Below are positions 55,574-64,000 of a DNA stretch of 64,000 bases, in pieces. Numbering within the stretch: the stretch's first letter is position 1; the number at the start of each line of letters is the position of its first letter. Source of the stretch: Streptococcus sanguinis (GTDB lineage Bacteria > Bacillota > Bacilli > Lactobacillales > Streptococcaceae); NCBI RefSeq assembly GCF_003943735.1, contig NZ_RJMV01000002.1:1-64000 (forward strand), read 5' to 3'. A program made the translations under genes and the position numbers. The notes under the pieces were generated by a model that searched no databases, was not told where the DNA came from, and saw only the letters and a program-made list of their open reading frames with translations.

Positions 55574-55681
55574 ATGAAAAACCCTACTTTACTTAAAGAA
55601 ATGTTAGATTATCGCGGAAGAGATGAAATGCCCGACGATTTTGATGCCTTTTGGAATAAACAAGTGGCGGAGGTTTGCTAA
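55574..55681 (+). pseudogene. truncated acetyl xylan esterase (Axe1/cephalosporin-C deacetylase), N-terminus only
   Basis: 35 codons, starting MKNPTLLKEMLDYRGRDEMP, with a good GGGAGG site, ending abruptly AEVC-stop. The N-terminus matches the Axe1 family found with sialidase and sialic acid genes in pneumococcus, whose full length is over 300 residues. No further esterase sequence follows. Promoter-like sequences precede it, so a short peptide may still be made. The remaining 55682-56029 gap holds a terminator and the nanE leader. Confidence 0.75.
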
Positions 55682-55795
55682 TTGGCACTCTGCTGATTTA
55701 AATTTCAAATATGGGCTTTCAAATAAGCTGGTTGAGCATAGTGTTTGTTAACTTTTATTCCTTTAAGACTGGAAGTCTACAAAACTGCTTCCCCC

Positions 55796-55825
55796 TAGGA
55801 CTAGGCATTCGCCTAGTTCTTTTTA
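55796..55825 (+). terminator. terminator after esterase remnant
   Basis: AGGACTAGGC-attc-GCCTAGTTCT (ten pairs, one G-T) followed by TTTT. Confidence 0.85.
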
Positions 55826-55924
55826 GTTGTAGAAAAATGTTGGAACAGCCACGAAAAAAATAAATATTTTAGCTATATTCGTCTGTATAAGTTTCAAACT
55901 GAGATAAAAAGTAATACTTAAAAA

Positions 55925-55936
55925 GAAAGTACTTTC
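55925..55936 (+). promoter_or_regulatory. palindrome upstream of nanE, possible regulator site
   Basis: GAAAGTACTTTC is a perfect 12-base palindrome, with the related AAGTAATACTT just upstream. Suitable as an operator for the RpiR-type regulator at 59884, but unproven. No clear -35/-10 pair could be fixed for nanE. Confidence 0.35.
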
Positions 55937-56029
55937 TAAAAGTAAAATCATATTGAAACTAATTGCAACAAATGTTAAGATAATAAATGTAAAGGCTTAC
56001 AATAAATGAGTAAGGAGGATAGGAATCAA

Positions 56030-56707
56030 ATGGAAGAGTTGAGACATAAGTTAATTGTGTCGTGTCAGGCTCTACCAAACGAACCATTACATAGCGACTT
56101 TATCATGGCTCGTATGGCAGTGGCGGCCAAAGAAGGAGGTGCTAGCGGAATTCGGGCTAACTCGGTTATAGACATCAAGGCTATTAAAGAAGCGGTGGAT
56201 TTGCCAGTAATTGGGATTATCAAGAGAGATTATCCAGATGCCCAAGCTTTTATTACACCAACTATAGCGGAAGTGGATGAGCTGATGGAAGCCCATCCGG
56301 AGATTATCGCTTTAGATGCGACAAATTCCAGCAGACCTCAAGGAGAGAGTTTAAAAGCATTTTTCCAGAAAGTGAAAGAAAAATATCCTCAGCAGCTTTT
56401 GATGGCTGATTGTTCAACTCTTGACGAGATGCTGGAAGCTGATCGAATGGGATTTGATTTTATCGGAACAACCTTGGTGGGCTATACTAGTCAGAGCGAA
56501 GGAGATAAGATTGAAGCCAATGACTTTGAAATCATCCGAAAAGCTTTAGCTGAGATTCAGCACCCTCTGATTGCTGAGGGGAATATTGATAGTCCTGAAA
56601 AGGTGAAAAGAGTTCTAGAGCTGGGAGCCTTTAGTGTGGTAGTAGGATCTGCCATTACACGGCCGCAGCGGATTACAAGGAAGTTTGCAGACGCAACAAA
56701 AGAATAG
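56030..56707 (+). CDS. nanE: N-acylglucosamine-6-phosphate 2-epimerase (NanE)
   Basis: 225 residues from ATG 56030, with AAGGAGG at 56012-56018; an in-frame ATG at 56006 precedes that site and is rejected. TIM-barrel enzyme turning ManNAc-6-P to GlcNAc-6-P. Motifs GGASGIRANSV and GIIKRDYPD are typical. First intact gene of the sialic acid operon. Confidence 0.95.
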   Translation: MEELRHKLIVSCQALPNEPLHSDFIMARMAVAAKEGGASGIRANSVIDIKAIKEAVDLPVIGIIKRDYPDAQAFITPTIAEVDELMEAHPEIIALDATNSSRPQGESLKAFFQKVKEKYPQQLLMADCSTLDEMLEADRMGFDFIGTTLVGYTSQSEGDKIEANDFEIIRKALAEIQHPLIAEGNIDSPEKVKRVLELGAFSVVVGSAITRPQRITRKFADATKE

Positions 56708-56721
56708 AAAAGAGGAAGAAT

Positions 56722-57639
56722 ATGTCAAAATTAGAAAAATATGAAGGTGTCATTCCGGCTTTTTATGCTTGTTATGATGAAGCAGGAGAAGTAAGCCCAG
56801 AACGTGTTCGTGCTTTGACTCAGTACTTTATTGATAAGGGAGTTAAGGGTGTCTATGTTAATGGTTCTTCTGGTGAGTGTATTTACCTCAGTGTAGCAGA
56901 CCGGAAATTAATTTTGGAAAATGTCATGGAAGTGGCTAAGGGCAAACTGACAGTTATCGCTCATGTGGCTTGCAACAACACTAAGGACAGTGTGGAACTG
57001 GCTAAGCATGCTGAAAGTTTGGGTGTTGATGCTATCGCTGCTATTCCTCCTATTTACTTCCGTTTGCCGGACTATTCTATCGCTAAGTACTGGAACGATA
57101 TGAGTGCAGCGGCTCCGAATACTGACTTTGTCATCTACAATATTCCGCAGCTGTCTGGAACGACCCTGACACCAGCCCTCTATGCAGAAATGCGTAAAAA
57201 TCCACGAGTTATTGGGGTTAAAAACTCTTCTATGCCGACTCAAGATATTCAAATCTTTGTCGCAGAAGGTGGGGAAGATCATATTGTCTTTAATGGTCCA
57301 GATGAACAGTTTATCAGCGGTCGAGTTATTGGTGCTAAGGCTGGAATTGGCGGAACCTATGCTGTGATGCCGGACCTCTTCCTGAAGCTCAACCAGCTTA
57401 TCATTGACAAAAAACTGGATCGTGCTAAAGAACTGCAGCATGCGATTAATAGTGTGATTTACAAGATGGTCAGCGGTCGCGCAAATCTCTATGCTGTTAT
57501 GAAAGAAATTCTTCGTCTCAATGAGGACTTAGATATTGGTTCTGTTCGAGCACCGTTAGAGCCTCTATCTGAGGGAGACTATGCGATTGCCAAAGAAGCG
57601 GCTGCTATGATTAAGCAGGTAAGAGAAGATTTCTTGTAA
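56722..57639 (+). CDS. nanA: N-acetylneuraminate lyase
   Basis: 305 residues of the DHDPS/NAL family. The Schiff-base Lys is in GVKNSS and the catalytic Tyr in YNIPQLSG; VNGSSGECIYLS is the substrate carboxylate loop. Splits sialic acid into ManNAc and pyruvate. Here the symbol means the lyase; in pneumococcus nanA also names a sialidase. Confidence 0.94.
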   Translation: MSKLEKYEGVIPAFYACYDEAGEVSPERVRALTQYFIDKGVKGVYVNGSSGECIYLSVADRKLILENVMEVAKGKLTVIAHVACNNTKDSVELAKHAESLGVDAIAAIPPIYFRLPDYSIAKYWNDMSAAAPNTDFVIYNIPQLSGTTLTPALYAEMRKNPRVIGVKNSSMPTQDIQIFVAEGGEDHIVFNGPDEQFISGRVIGAKAGIGGTYAVMPDLFLKLNQLIIDKKLDRAKELQHAINSVIYKMVSGRANLYAVMKEILRLNEDLDIGSVRAPLEPLSEGDYAIAKEAAAMIKQVREDFL

Positions 57640-57655
57640 TATAAAGAGTGTGACA

Positions 57656-57698
57656 CCAGAGTCTAGGGCAGTCTAAGCCTGCCCATCCCACGCTCTGG
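57656..57698 (+). other. hairpin between lyase and symporter genes
   Basis: CCAGAG/CTCTGG encloses GGGCAG/CTGCCC. No T run follows, so it is probably an mRNA stability or processing element rather than a terminator. Confidence 0.55.
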
Positions 57699-57723
57699 AG
57701 ATGAATAATAATGGAGAAATTCT

Positions 57724-59262
57724 ATGGGAAATGTTGGTTTTACCACAATCGATATGATTATTCTGATTGTGTATTTACTAGTTGTTCTGGTAGCAGGTTT
57801 GCTGTTCTCCAAAAAGGAGATGCAGGGTAAAGAGTTCTTTAAAGGTGATGGAACGGTGCCTTGGTATGTAACATCTGTTTCCATTTTTGCTACATTGCTA
57901 AGTCCGATTTCCTTTATGACACTGGCGGGGAACTCTTATGCAGGGACTTGGCTGCTCTGGTTTGCCCAGTTGGGTATGATTTTTGCCATTCCAGTGGCTA
58001 TTCGTTTCTTCTTGCCGATTTATGCACGTCTGGATATTGATACAGCCTATGACTACCTGCAAAAACGTTTTGGTTCTAAGGCCTTGCGGGCTTTGTCAGC
58101 TGTCTTCTTTATCATCTATCAAATCGGCCGCATGTCCATCATTATGTATCTACCTTCAGTGGCTCTGGCTACTCTGACGAAGATTGATGTCAATATCTTG
58201 ATTATCGCGATGGGTGCGATTGCCATTGTTTACTCCTATACTGGCGGGGTCAAGTCAGTTCTGTGGACAGACTTTATTCAAGGTTCTGTACTCTTGATTG
58301 GTACAGTTGTAGGGCTTTTCTTCCTGATTGCTAATCTCAAGGGTGGCTTTGGCGATATTGCTAGTGAGCTGGCCAGCGGTAAATTTATCTCAGGAAATGA
58401 AACTATTTTCAATCCTAATTTGCTGAAAGATTCTATTTTCCTAATTATCTTGGGATCTGGTATCAATACCCTGTCCTCTTATGTATCTTCGCAAGATATC
58501 GTTCAGCGCTTTACGACAACTCAGAATGTGAAGAAACTCAATAAAATGATGTTTACGAATGGAGTTTTGTCAATCTTTATCGCTTCTGTCTTTTATCTGA
58601 TTGGTACAGGCTTATACGTCTATTATCAAGTACAGCATCCAGGCAGTGAGGGCAGCTCGATTCCTCAAGACCAGATATTCACTTACTTTATCGCCTATGG
58701 TCTTCCAGTTGGAGTGACCGGTGTTCTGATTGCAGCAATTTATGCTGCTGCTCAGTCTACTATTTCTACGGGTCTTAATTCTGTAGCGACTTCTTGGACT
58801 CTGGATATTCAAGATGTTGTATCCAGCAATCTGGACGACAAGAAACGGACTAAAATCGCTCAATATGTTTCTCTAGGTGTAGGAGTCTTCTCCACAGTAG
58901 TTTCAATCGTGATGGCTCATACAGGTATTACATCGGCTTATGTTTGGTTTAATGGCTTTATGGGCTTGGTACTAGGTGTCTTGGGAGGAATCTTTATTCT
59001 AGGAATCTTCACCAAGCGTGCCAACCTCAAGGGAGCTTATGCGGCTATGATTGCTTCCAGTATTGTCCTACTAGTCATCAAGTACGCTTTGCCAGCAGAA
59101 GCAGTGAGTATCTGGGCTTATTCATTGATTTCAATTGTGGTTTCTTTAATTGTAGGCTATGTGGTTTCCGTCTTAACTGGAGGCAGGGCTGCGCCAGAGA
59201 ATACAACAGTTTACGATATTGCAAGTATTCATGCAGATAAATCCTGGGAGGTACGGCACTAA
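57724..59262 (+). CDS. sodium:solute symporter, probable sialic acid transporter
   Basis: 512 residues with about 13 membrane helices, of the SSS family. Position between nanA and the YhcH gene, as in pneumococcus and staphylococcal SiaT, supports sialic acid as the substrate. N-terminal IDMIILIVYLLVVLVAGLLFS is the usual first helix. Last base shared with the next ATG. Confidence 0.9.
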   Translation: MGNVGFTTIDMIILIVYLLVVLVAGLLFSKKEMQGKEFFKGDGTVPWYVTSVSIFATLLSPISFMTLAGNSYAGTWLLWFAQLGMIFAIPVAIRFFLPIYARLDIDTAYDYLQKRFGSKALRALSAVFFIIYQIGRMSIIMYLPSVALATLTKIDVNILIIAMGAIAIVYSYTGGVKSVLWTDFIQGSVLLIGTVVGLFFLIANLKGGFGDIASELASGKFISGNETIFNPNLLKDSIFLIILGSGINTLSSYVSSQDIVQRFTTTQNVKKLNKMMFTNGVLSIFIASVFYLIGTGLYVYYQVQHPGSEGSSIPQDQIFTYFIAYGLPVGVTGVLIAAIYAAAQSTISTGLNSVATSWTLDIQDVVSSNLDDKKRTKIAQYVSLGVGVFSTVVSIVMAHTGITSAYVWFNGFMGLVLGVLGGIFILGIFTKRANLKGAYAAMIASSIVLLVIKYALPAEAVSIWAYSLISIVVSLIVGYVVSVLTGGRAAPENTTVYDIASIHADKSWEVRH

Positions 59263-59714
59263 TGGAATTAGTTCAATATAAAGGAGCAGCTGTTGAGAGA
59301 GACATTCAGCATCCTGCCTTAAAAAAAGTCTTAGAATTTTTACAGACACATGATGTCAGCCAAGATGAAAAGGGCAACCACCCTGTGTCTGATGATTTCT
59401 TTTACAATGTCATTGAAATGACGACTACGACCGACGATGAACGGGTCTGGGAAAGTCATAGGGAATTTTACGATGTGCATCTGATTTTTGAAGGAAGGGA
59501 GCGCATCCACTATAACTTTTTGTCCAATATGGAAGAAGGGGATTATGATGCGGAAGGAGACTGGCAGCAGATGTCCGGCCAAGCTTTGTTTGACCTGATA
59601 TTCACTCCTGGCAGCCTGCTCTTGCTGGATCCTAATGACGCCCATAAGACTGGACTGATAGCTGAAGAAGCCGGCCCCATCCGTAAGGTTGTCTTTAAAG
59701 TAAAAATTGTATAA
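59262..59714 (+). CDS. YhcH/YjgK/YiaL family protein (sialic acid anomerase-like)
   Basis: 150 residues, cupin-like fold. Conserved ESHREFYDVHLIFEGRERI and LDPNDAHKTG hold metal-binding residues. Relatives (NanQ) speed interconversion of sialic acid anomers or act on related sugars. Translation coupled to the symporter. Confidence 0.9.
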   Translation: MELVQYKGAAVERDIQHPALKKVLEFLQTHDVSQDEKGNHPVSDDFFYNVIEMTTTTDDERVWESHREFYDVHLIFEGRERIHYNFLSNMEEGDYDAEGDWQQMSGQALFDLIFTPGSLLLLDPNDAHKTGLIAEEAGPIRKVVFKVKIV

Positions 59715-59775
59715 AAGGCTGCGGGCGGGATGAGAAAGACAGATTGTTCTTAACATGCTGCCCCAGTTTTTTTAG
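59714..59775 (+). terminator. probable terminator after YhcH gene
   Basis: CTG-GGGC pairs approximately with GCCC-CAG over a long loop, followed by seven T. Splits the nan operon from the regulator gene. Confidence 0.5.
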
Positions 59776-59883
59776 TCAGTTTTGAACTTTATTTTCTGCT
59801 GGAGAATTCTAGCAAGGAAGGGTTGGAATTACTTTTGAGAAAGTGGTAGAATAAAGAAAATAGTTGCAGGAGGAAAGTGTCTG

Positions 59884-60726
59884 ATGGTTTCTTTGGAAAA
59901 AAACATTTTGCCAGTGATTGAGTCTGTATACGGCAGTCTGACACACCTGGAAAAGAAGATTGCAGATTATTTTCTGTCTGATGAGGCGCTGACAGCTGAT
60001 CTATCGGCTCAGGCTGTGTCTCAGAAGCTCTATGTCTCTGTGCCTTCTCTGACTCGCTTCGCTAAAAAATGTGGCTTTTCAGGCTATCGGCAGTTTATCT
60101 TTGAATTTCAGGAATCCAGCTCAGAAAGTAAAAATGTCAGTCGCGATTTGACCAGAAATGTCTTGTCTGATTATGGCGAATTGCTTAATAAGACTTTTTC
60201 CTTGATTGACGAAGAACAGTTCCTGCGCGTGGGGGATATGCTCAACAATGCTGGGCGAGTCTATATCTACGGGCAGGGGAGTTCAGGCTTAGTGGCTCGG
60301 GAAATGGAGTTTCGCTTCATGCGGTTGGGAATGGTTTGTAAGGCCATTACGGATGACCATATGATTCGGGTGAATAGAGTCATGCTTGATCCGGACTGTC
60401 TGGTTATTGGCATTTCCATATCTGGCGAGACTAAAATTATCACGCAGGCTATTCAGAATGCCCAAAAAGTCGGAGCCAAGACTGTGCTGGTAACTTCCAA
60501 TAACAGCGACGACTTGAGGCAGCAGTGTGATGAACTGGTTCTAGTAGCTGTCAAGAAGCACTTGGCACAGGGCAATAATATCTCTCCTCAGTTTCCGGTT
60601 TTAGTTGTGATGGACATTTTCTATGCCTATTATATGGATTTAGACCGAGATCATCGCAGCCAAATCTTTACAAATACACTTTCAGCTTTAGAAGAAAATC
60701 AAGAAGAGAAGGAGTATGAATCGTGA
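59884..60726 (+). CDS. RpiR-family regulator with SIS domain
   Basis: 280 residues. N-terminal helix-turn-helix (AVSQKLYVSVPSLTRFAKKCGFSGY) and a C-terminal SIS domain (YGQGSSGLVAREMEFR and GISISGETK) that senses a phosphorylated sugar, probably ManNAc-6-P or a related compound. Likely controls the nan genes. Overlaps nanK by four bases. Confidence 0.93.
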   Translation: MVSLEKNILPVIESVYGSLTHLEKKIADYFLSDEALTADLSAQAVSQKLYVSVPSLTRFAKKCGFSGYRQFIFEFQESSSESKNVSRDLTRNVLSDYGELLNKTFSLIDEEQFLRVGDMLNNAGRVYIYGQGSSGLVAREMEFRFMRLGMVCKAITDDHMIRVNRVMLDPDCLVIGISISGETKIITQAIQNAQKVGAKTVLVTSNNSDDLRQQCDELVLVAVKKHLAQGNNISPQFPVLVVMDIFYAYYMDLDRDHRSQIFTNTLSALEENQEEKEYES

Positions 60727-61619
60727 ATATTGTGGGAATAGATATCGGTGGGACAACGATTAAAGCAGATCTCTATCAGTCTGATGGATGTAGTCTAAAT
60801 GAGTTTCGAGAAGTCGCCACTGAGATTGACTTTGAAAAGAAAACGAATCAGATTTTAGAACAGGTTTGCCAGCTAATAGCATTTTATAAGGAGAAGTTTG
60901 AGCTAGATGGAGTAGCGATTTCGTCTGCTGGTGTGGTTGACAGCCAGGCAGGAAAAATCAGTTATGCTGGCTATACTATTCCAGGCTATATTGGGACAGA
61001 TTTCCGTAGTCGGGTTTTAAAAGAATTTGGTTTGCCGATTGCGATTGAAAATGATGTTAATTGTGCTGCTCTGGGTGAGGCTTGGCTAGGTGCTGCCAAA
61101 GGTCATGCTTCTGCAGTTATGATTACTGTCGGTACAGGCATTGGCGGTGGCATTATCTATGATGGAAAGATTGTCAATGGATCCACCTATACCGCTGGTG
61201 AGGTAGGCTATCTGCCTATGGAAGATGGACAGGACTGGCAATCTCTGGCCTCAACAACTGCCTTGTTAGCATTATACAGCCAAAAGACAGGTGAGCAAGG
61301 CCATACTGGGCGTAGTTTTTTTGCAGCGGTAGACCAGGGAGATAAGCTGGCGCAGGAAACACTTGATATATTCTTGGGCCGCCTAGCTAAAGGTCTCTTA
61401 ACCCTGTCCTATATTCTAAATCCAGAGGTCTTGATTGTCGGAGGCGGCATATTAGCTAGATCTGAGCTTATTCTGCCACGTCTTGAAAGTCTGATGAAGC
61501 AGCAAGTAGTAGATCCGCGCTTTTTGCCTAAAAACTTAGTGGCAGCAGCTCTAGGGAATGAAGCCGGACGATTAGGCGCTGTTCGACATTTTCTGAATCA
61601 GGAGAAAAACTCTGTTTGA
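60723..61619 (+). CDS. nanK: ROK-family kinase, probable N-acetylmannosamine kinase
   Basis: 298 residues from GTG with AAGGAG nine bases before. ATP-binding DIGGTTIK and the ROK segments ENDVNCAALGEAWLG and TVGTGIGGGIIYDG. The CXCGXXGC zinc motif of many ROK proteins is missing, as in other Gram-positive NanK. Phosphorylates ManNAc for NanE. Confidence 0.88.
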   Translation: MNIVGIDIGGTTIKADLYQSDGCSLNEFREVATEIDFEKKTNQILEQVCQLIAFYKEKFELDGVAISSAGVVDSQAGKISYAGYTIPGYIGTDFRSRVLKEFGLPIAIENDVNCAALGEAWLGAAKGHASAVMITVGTGIGGGIIYDGKIVNGSTYTAGEVGYLPMEDGQDWQSLASTTALLALYSQKTGEQGHTGRSFFAAVDQGDKLAQETLDIFLGRLAKGLLTLSYILNPEVLIVGGGILARSELILPRLESLMKQQVVDPRFLPKNLVAAALGNEAGRLGAVRHFLNQEKNSV

Positions 61620-61642
61620 AAAAGATGTTTTCAGAAAGAATA

Positions 61643-61651
61643 TGATATAAT
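61643..61651 (+). promoter_or_regulatory. extended -10 promoter of the V-ATPase operon
   Basis: TGA then TATAAT (61646-61651), no good -35. Leaves a leader of about 110 bases before the first gene. Confidence 0.5.
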
Positions 61652-61769
61652 TTATGCAAGTACGAAGCTGTATTCCAGAAGATGACTATACCAGATGCTG
61701 GACTGTCAGCCAGGAATGCAGATTTTAAAATCCGTTTTCGAAGGTTTTTGAAAACGAGGGGGTGAATAG

Positions 61770-62093
61770 ATGGCCAATGAAACACTTGAAAAAATGCAGG
61801 AAATTGAAACTGCTGCAGAAGAAGTTTTGATGGGCTACAGGAAGCAGACTCAGGAGCTGCGACAGCAGGTAGATGAAAATCTCAGGCAGCTGGGTCTGAC
61901 CTATGACAATGAAACGCAGAAGCTGGCAGAAGAATTAACCGCGTCTTCCCAACAAAAGTTGGTGCTCCTGCAGCAAGACTTGGAGCAGACAACCCAGCAA
62001 AATGAGGCCAAGGTTGCGGCTGCGTTGACGGACAAAAAAGCAGACTTGGCGCGAGCCATTGTAGAGAAGGTGGTAGAAGCCTATGGCCATTAG
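61770..62093 (+). CDS. ntpF: V-type ATPase peripheral stalk subunit (NtpF/G-like)
   Basis: 107 residues, one long helix with coiled-coil pattern and no membrane part. In the Enterococcus hirae order (ntpF-I-K-E-C-G-A-B-D) this is the first gene and pairs with NtpE in the stalk. Site GGGGGTG. Overlaps ntpI by 11 bases. Confidence 0.88.
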   Translation: MANETLEKMQEIETAAEEVLMGYRKQTQELRQQVDENLRQLGLTYDNETQKLAEELTASSQQKLVLLQQDLEQTTQQNEAKVAAALTDKKADLARAIVEKVVEAYGH

Positions 62094-64000
62094 TCAAATG
62101 CGGCAGCTGTCTCTGCTTCTGTCCAAGGAACTGCTGGATCAGCTTCTCTTTTACCTACAGGGCTTAGAGTCGGTTCAGATTCATGACTTGCGGCAGGAAG
62201 AGGACTGGCAGGCAGCCTTTGAGCAGGCTTTAGTCTTCCGGCCAGATCGGCAGCTATCTCAACAGGATTTGCTCAGTCGTCAAGAAAAGCTCGAGAGGCT
62301 AATTGCAGAGCTGGAGCCTTTTATGCCCAAAAAGAAACTGCTGGAATCCTTAAAAGAAGAGCCTTTAGAATTATCCTTTACTGCTTTAGAGCAGGCAGGG
62401 AAGGCTCGCGATGAGGTTGCGCTATTAGAAGGAATCAGTAAGCAACTCAGGGTCTTGCAAGAGGCCAAGGGTCAGATAGAAGCTGATTGCTTAGAAGTGG
62501 CTGCGCTGGAGAAGTGGGAGCCACTGGAGCTAACACCGCAAGCAGCTGCGACTTTCAGTCATCTGGGAGCTTTGATTGGGACGATTCCTAATACCGACGA
62601 CGATGCTCTGCGCTTGGCTCTGGGAGCACATCCTGACCTGAAGTTTCAGGAAGTCTTTACCGATGATACAGAGCATGGGGTTCTTGTTTTTTATAAGACA
62701 GGCTCTCTGGAAGAAGTTCGCAAAATCTTGAAAGAGTATGGCTTTAAGCCTTTTGAGTATGACCATGAGGAACTGCCTGCTGAGCGAATAGCCCTGCTCA
62801 AGGCCAATATTCGACAGCAGGAGGCTGTGGCAGAAGCTCTAACTAAGAGTCTGGCAGCATCTAAGAACGAGTTGGATCAGCTCAAGGTTCAGCTGGACTA
62901 TCTCTGCAATCTCTCCTCCCGTCAAGAAAGTAAAAATCAGTTAGCCAGTACGCAAAATCTGGCAGCCTTGGAAGGCTGGATCGAAAGCAAGCAGGTTCAA
63001 GCTCTTGAAGCTTGTTTGACAGAGCAGTTTGGTCAGAGCATTCTCATCCAGACCAGAGAGATTCGACAGGACGAGGAAGATAAGGTTCCGACCAAGCTTA
63101 AAAACAATGCCTTGGTGGAGCCCTTCGAGCTTGTGACGGAGATGTATTCCCTGCCTAAGTATGGTGATAAGGATCCAACCCCCGTCGTTTCCCTCTTTTA
63201 TTTTGTATTCTTTGGCATGATGGTTGCCGACATCGGCTACGGTCTCTTGCTCTTTGTGGGCACCAGCTTGGCGCTGCACTTCTTGCATGTCAAGTCGGGG
63301 TTGGCTAAGAATCTGCGATTCTTCCGCCTGCTGGGTGTGGCAGTCATCATCTGGGGACTGGTTTATGGTTCTTTCTTTGGCCTTGAACTGCCCTTCGCTC
63401 TGATTAGCACCAGCTCTGATGCCATGACGATTCTGGTTATTTCGGTCGTCTTTGGCTTCATTACAGTGCTGGCGGGCCTCTTCCTCAGCGGTCTGAAAAA
63501 TATCCTCCTCAAGGATTATGCAGAAGCTTATAATGCGGGTTTTGCTTGGGTGCTGATTTTGCTGGGGCTGCTACTCTTGGCCTTGGGAAATTTCTTCCCA
63601 TCCTTGGCCTTTGCAGCAACGATTGGTCAGTGGCTGGCCATCATCAATGCTCTGGGTATACTGGCAGTATCCATTGTCAGTGCTAAGAGCTTGGCAGGAT
63701 TAGGCTCAGGTCTCTTTAATCTCTACAATGTCAGCGGCTATGTAGGAGATCTTGTCAGTTTTACACGGCTGATGGCTCTGGGGCTTTCGGGAGCCAGCAT
63801 TGGCTCGGCTTTTAACTTGATTGTTAGCCTCTTCCCACCTGTCGCTCGCTTTAGCATTGGCATTCTGCTCTTTATTGCCCTGCATTTGGTCAATATGTTT
63901 CTATCTTTTCTGTCCGGTTATGTGCACGGAGCGCGTTTGATTTTCGTGGAATTCTTTGGAAAATTCTACGACGGCGGCGGCAAGCCTTTCACTCCGCTCA
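62083..64000 (+). CDS. ntpI: V-type ATPase membrane subunit I (NtpI), 3' end outside window
   Basis: 639 complete codons from ATG 62083 to the window end; the frame is open throughout. The N-terminal half is cytoplasmic and coiled coil (about 1-340), then membrane helices with FFGMMVADIGYGL, WGLVYGSFFG, and LVSFTRLMALGLSGASI, which holds the essential Arg for ion transfer. It forms the static channel against the NtpK ring. The operon continues beyond the window. Streptococcal V-ATPases pump Na+ or H+. Confidence 0.93.
   Translation, partial: MAISQMRQLSLLLSKELLDQLLFYLQGLESVQIHDLRQEEDWQAAFEQALVFRPDRQLSQQDLLSRQEKLERLIAELEPFMPKKKLLESLKEEPLELSFTALEQAGKARDEVALLEGISKQLRVLQEAKGQIEADCLEVAALEKWEPLELTPQAAATFSHLGALIGTIPNTDDDALRLALGAHPDLKFQEVFTDDTEHGVLVFYKTGSLEEVRKILKEYGFKPFEYDHEELPAERIALLKANIRQQEAVAEALTKSLAASKNELDQLKVQLDYLCNLSSRQESKNQLASTQNLAALEGWIESKQVQALEACLTEQFGQSILIQTREIRQDEEDKVPTKLKNNALVEPFELVTEMYSLPKYGDKDPTPVVSLFYFVFFGMMVADIGYGLLLFVGTSLALHFLHVKSGLAKNLRFFRLLGVAVIIWGLVYGSFFGLELPFALISTSSDAMTILVISVVFGFITVLAGLFLSGLKNILLKDYAEAYNAGFAWVLILLGLLLLALGNFFPSLAFAATIGQWLAIINALGILAVSIVSAKSLAGLGSGLFNLYNVSGYVGDLVSFTRLMALGLSGASIGSAFNLIVSLFPPVARFSIGILLFIALHLVNMFLSFLSGYVHGARLIFVEFFGKFYDGGGKPFTPL

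Noticed and set aside
56908-57441. 177-codon antisense frame in the lyase gene
   Set aside because: Shadow of nanA.

Overview
The window comes from the chromosome of a viridans streptococcus of the sanguinis/mitis group, most likely Streptococcus sanguinis or a close relative. Evidence is the pneumococcus-like gene order (mreCD-pcsB-prs, recO-plsX-acpP-pur, bgaC-PTS-agaS-galM, nanE-nanA next to V-ATPase), tRNA genes without encoded CCA, CiaR-type small RNAs beside ruvB, a LytF-type competence hydrolase and a BOX-like repeat. Species is an inference; genus is secure.

Layout. 1-1.7 kb: tail of an rRNA operon (23S 3' end, 5S) and a tRNA cluster of 15 intact genes plus one truncated elongator tRNA-Met; the usual tRNA-Pro is missing. 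1.7-7.3 kb: cell-shape and wall genes (mreC, mreD, pcsB with a WalR box), prs, then a secreted protein ending in LPKTS followed by a class B sortase. 7.4-10.7 kb: aminotransferase, recO, plsX, acpP. 10.8-30.4 kb: a nearly complete purine pathway (purC, L, F, M, N, H, D, E, K, B) in head-to-tail blocks. It is interrupted by a divergent CHAP hydrolase with a competence box, a highly structured purD-purE spacer, and AT-rich accessory genes between purK and purB.

30.5-33.9 kb: a reverse oxidoreductase/TetR pair with duplicated operators, then a dihydroxyacetone kinase operon (dhaKLM) with a cre site. 34.2-43.1 kb: a GntR regulator divergent from a beta-galactosidase/mannose-family PTS operon that continues with agaS, a tagatose-bisphosphate aldolase and galM. 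Together these import and break down galactose or amino-sugar-containing glycans.

43.1-48.7 kb: two CiaR-type small RNAs, ruvB (apparently leaderless), and an AT-rich module resembling a type VII secretion lipase toxin with reversed domain order (TslA-like). The module has a membrane-anchored immunity candidate and two small helical partners. It was partly duplicated and then collapsed, leaving a second immunity-like gene, a fused pseudogene and a third CiaR-type small RNA. 48.7-55.5 kb: phosphotyrosine phosphatase, MORN protein, OatA-like acyltransferase, adhE with cre and several Rex-like sites, a pair of structured 89-bp repeats, and a membrane protein. 55.5-64 kb: an acetyl-xylan-esterase remnant, sialic acid catabolism (nanE, nanA, sodium symporter, YhcH, RpiR, NanK) and the first two genes of a V-type ATPase operon, the second cut by the window end.

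All calls come from reading the sequence and translated proteins. No database search was run, and RNA folds were judged by eye.
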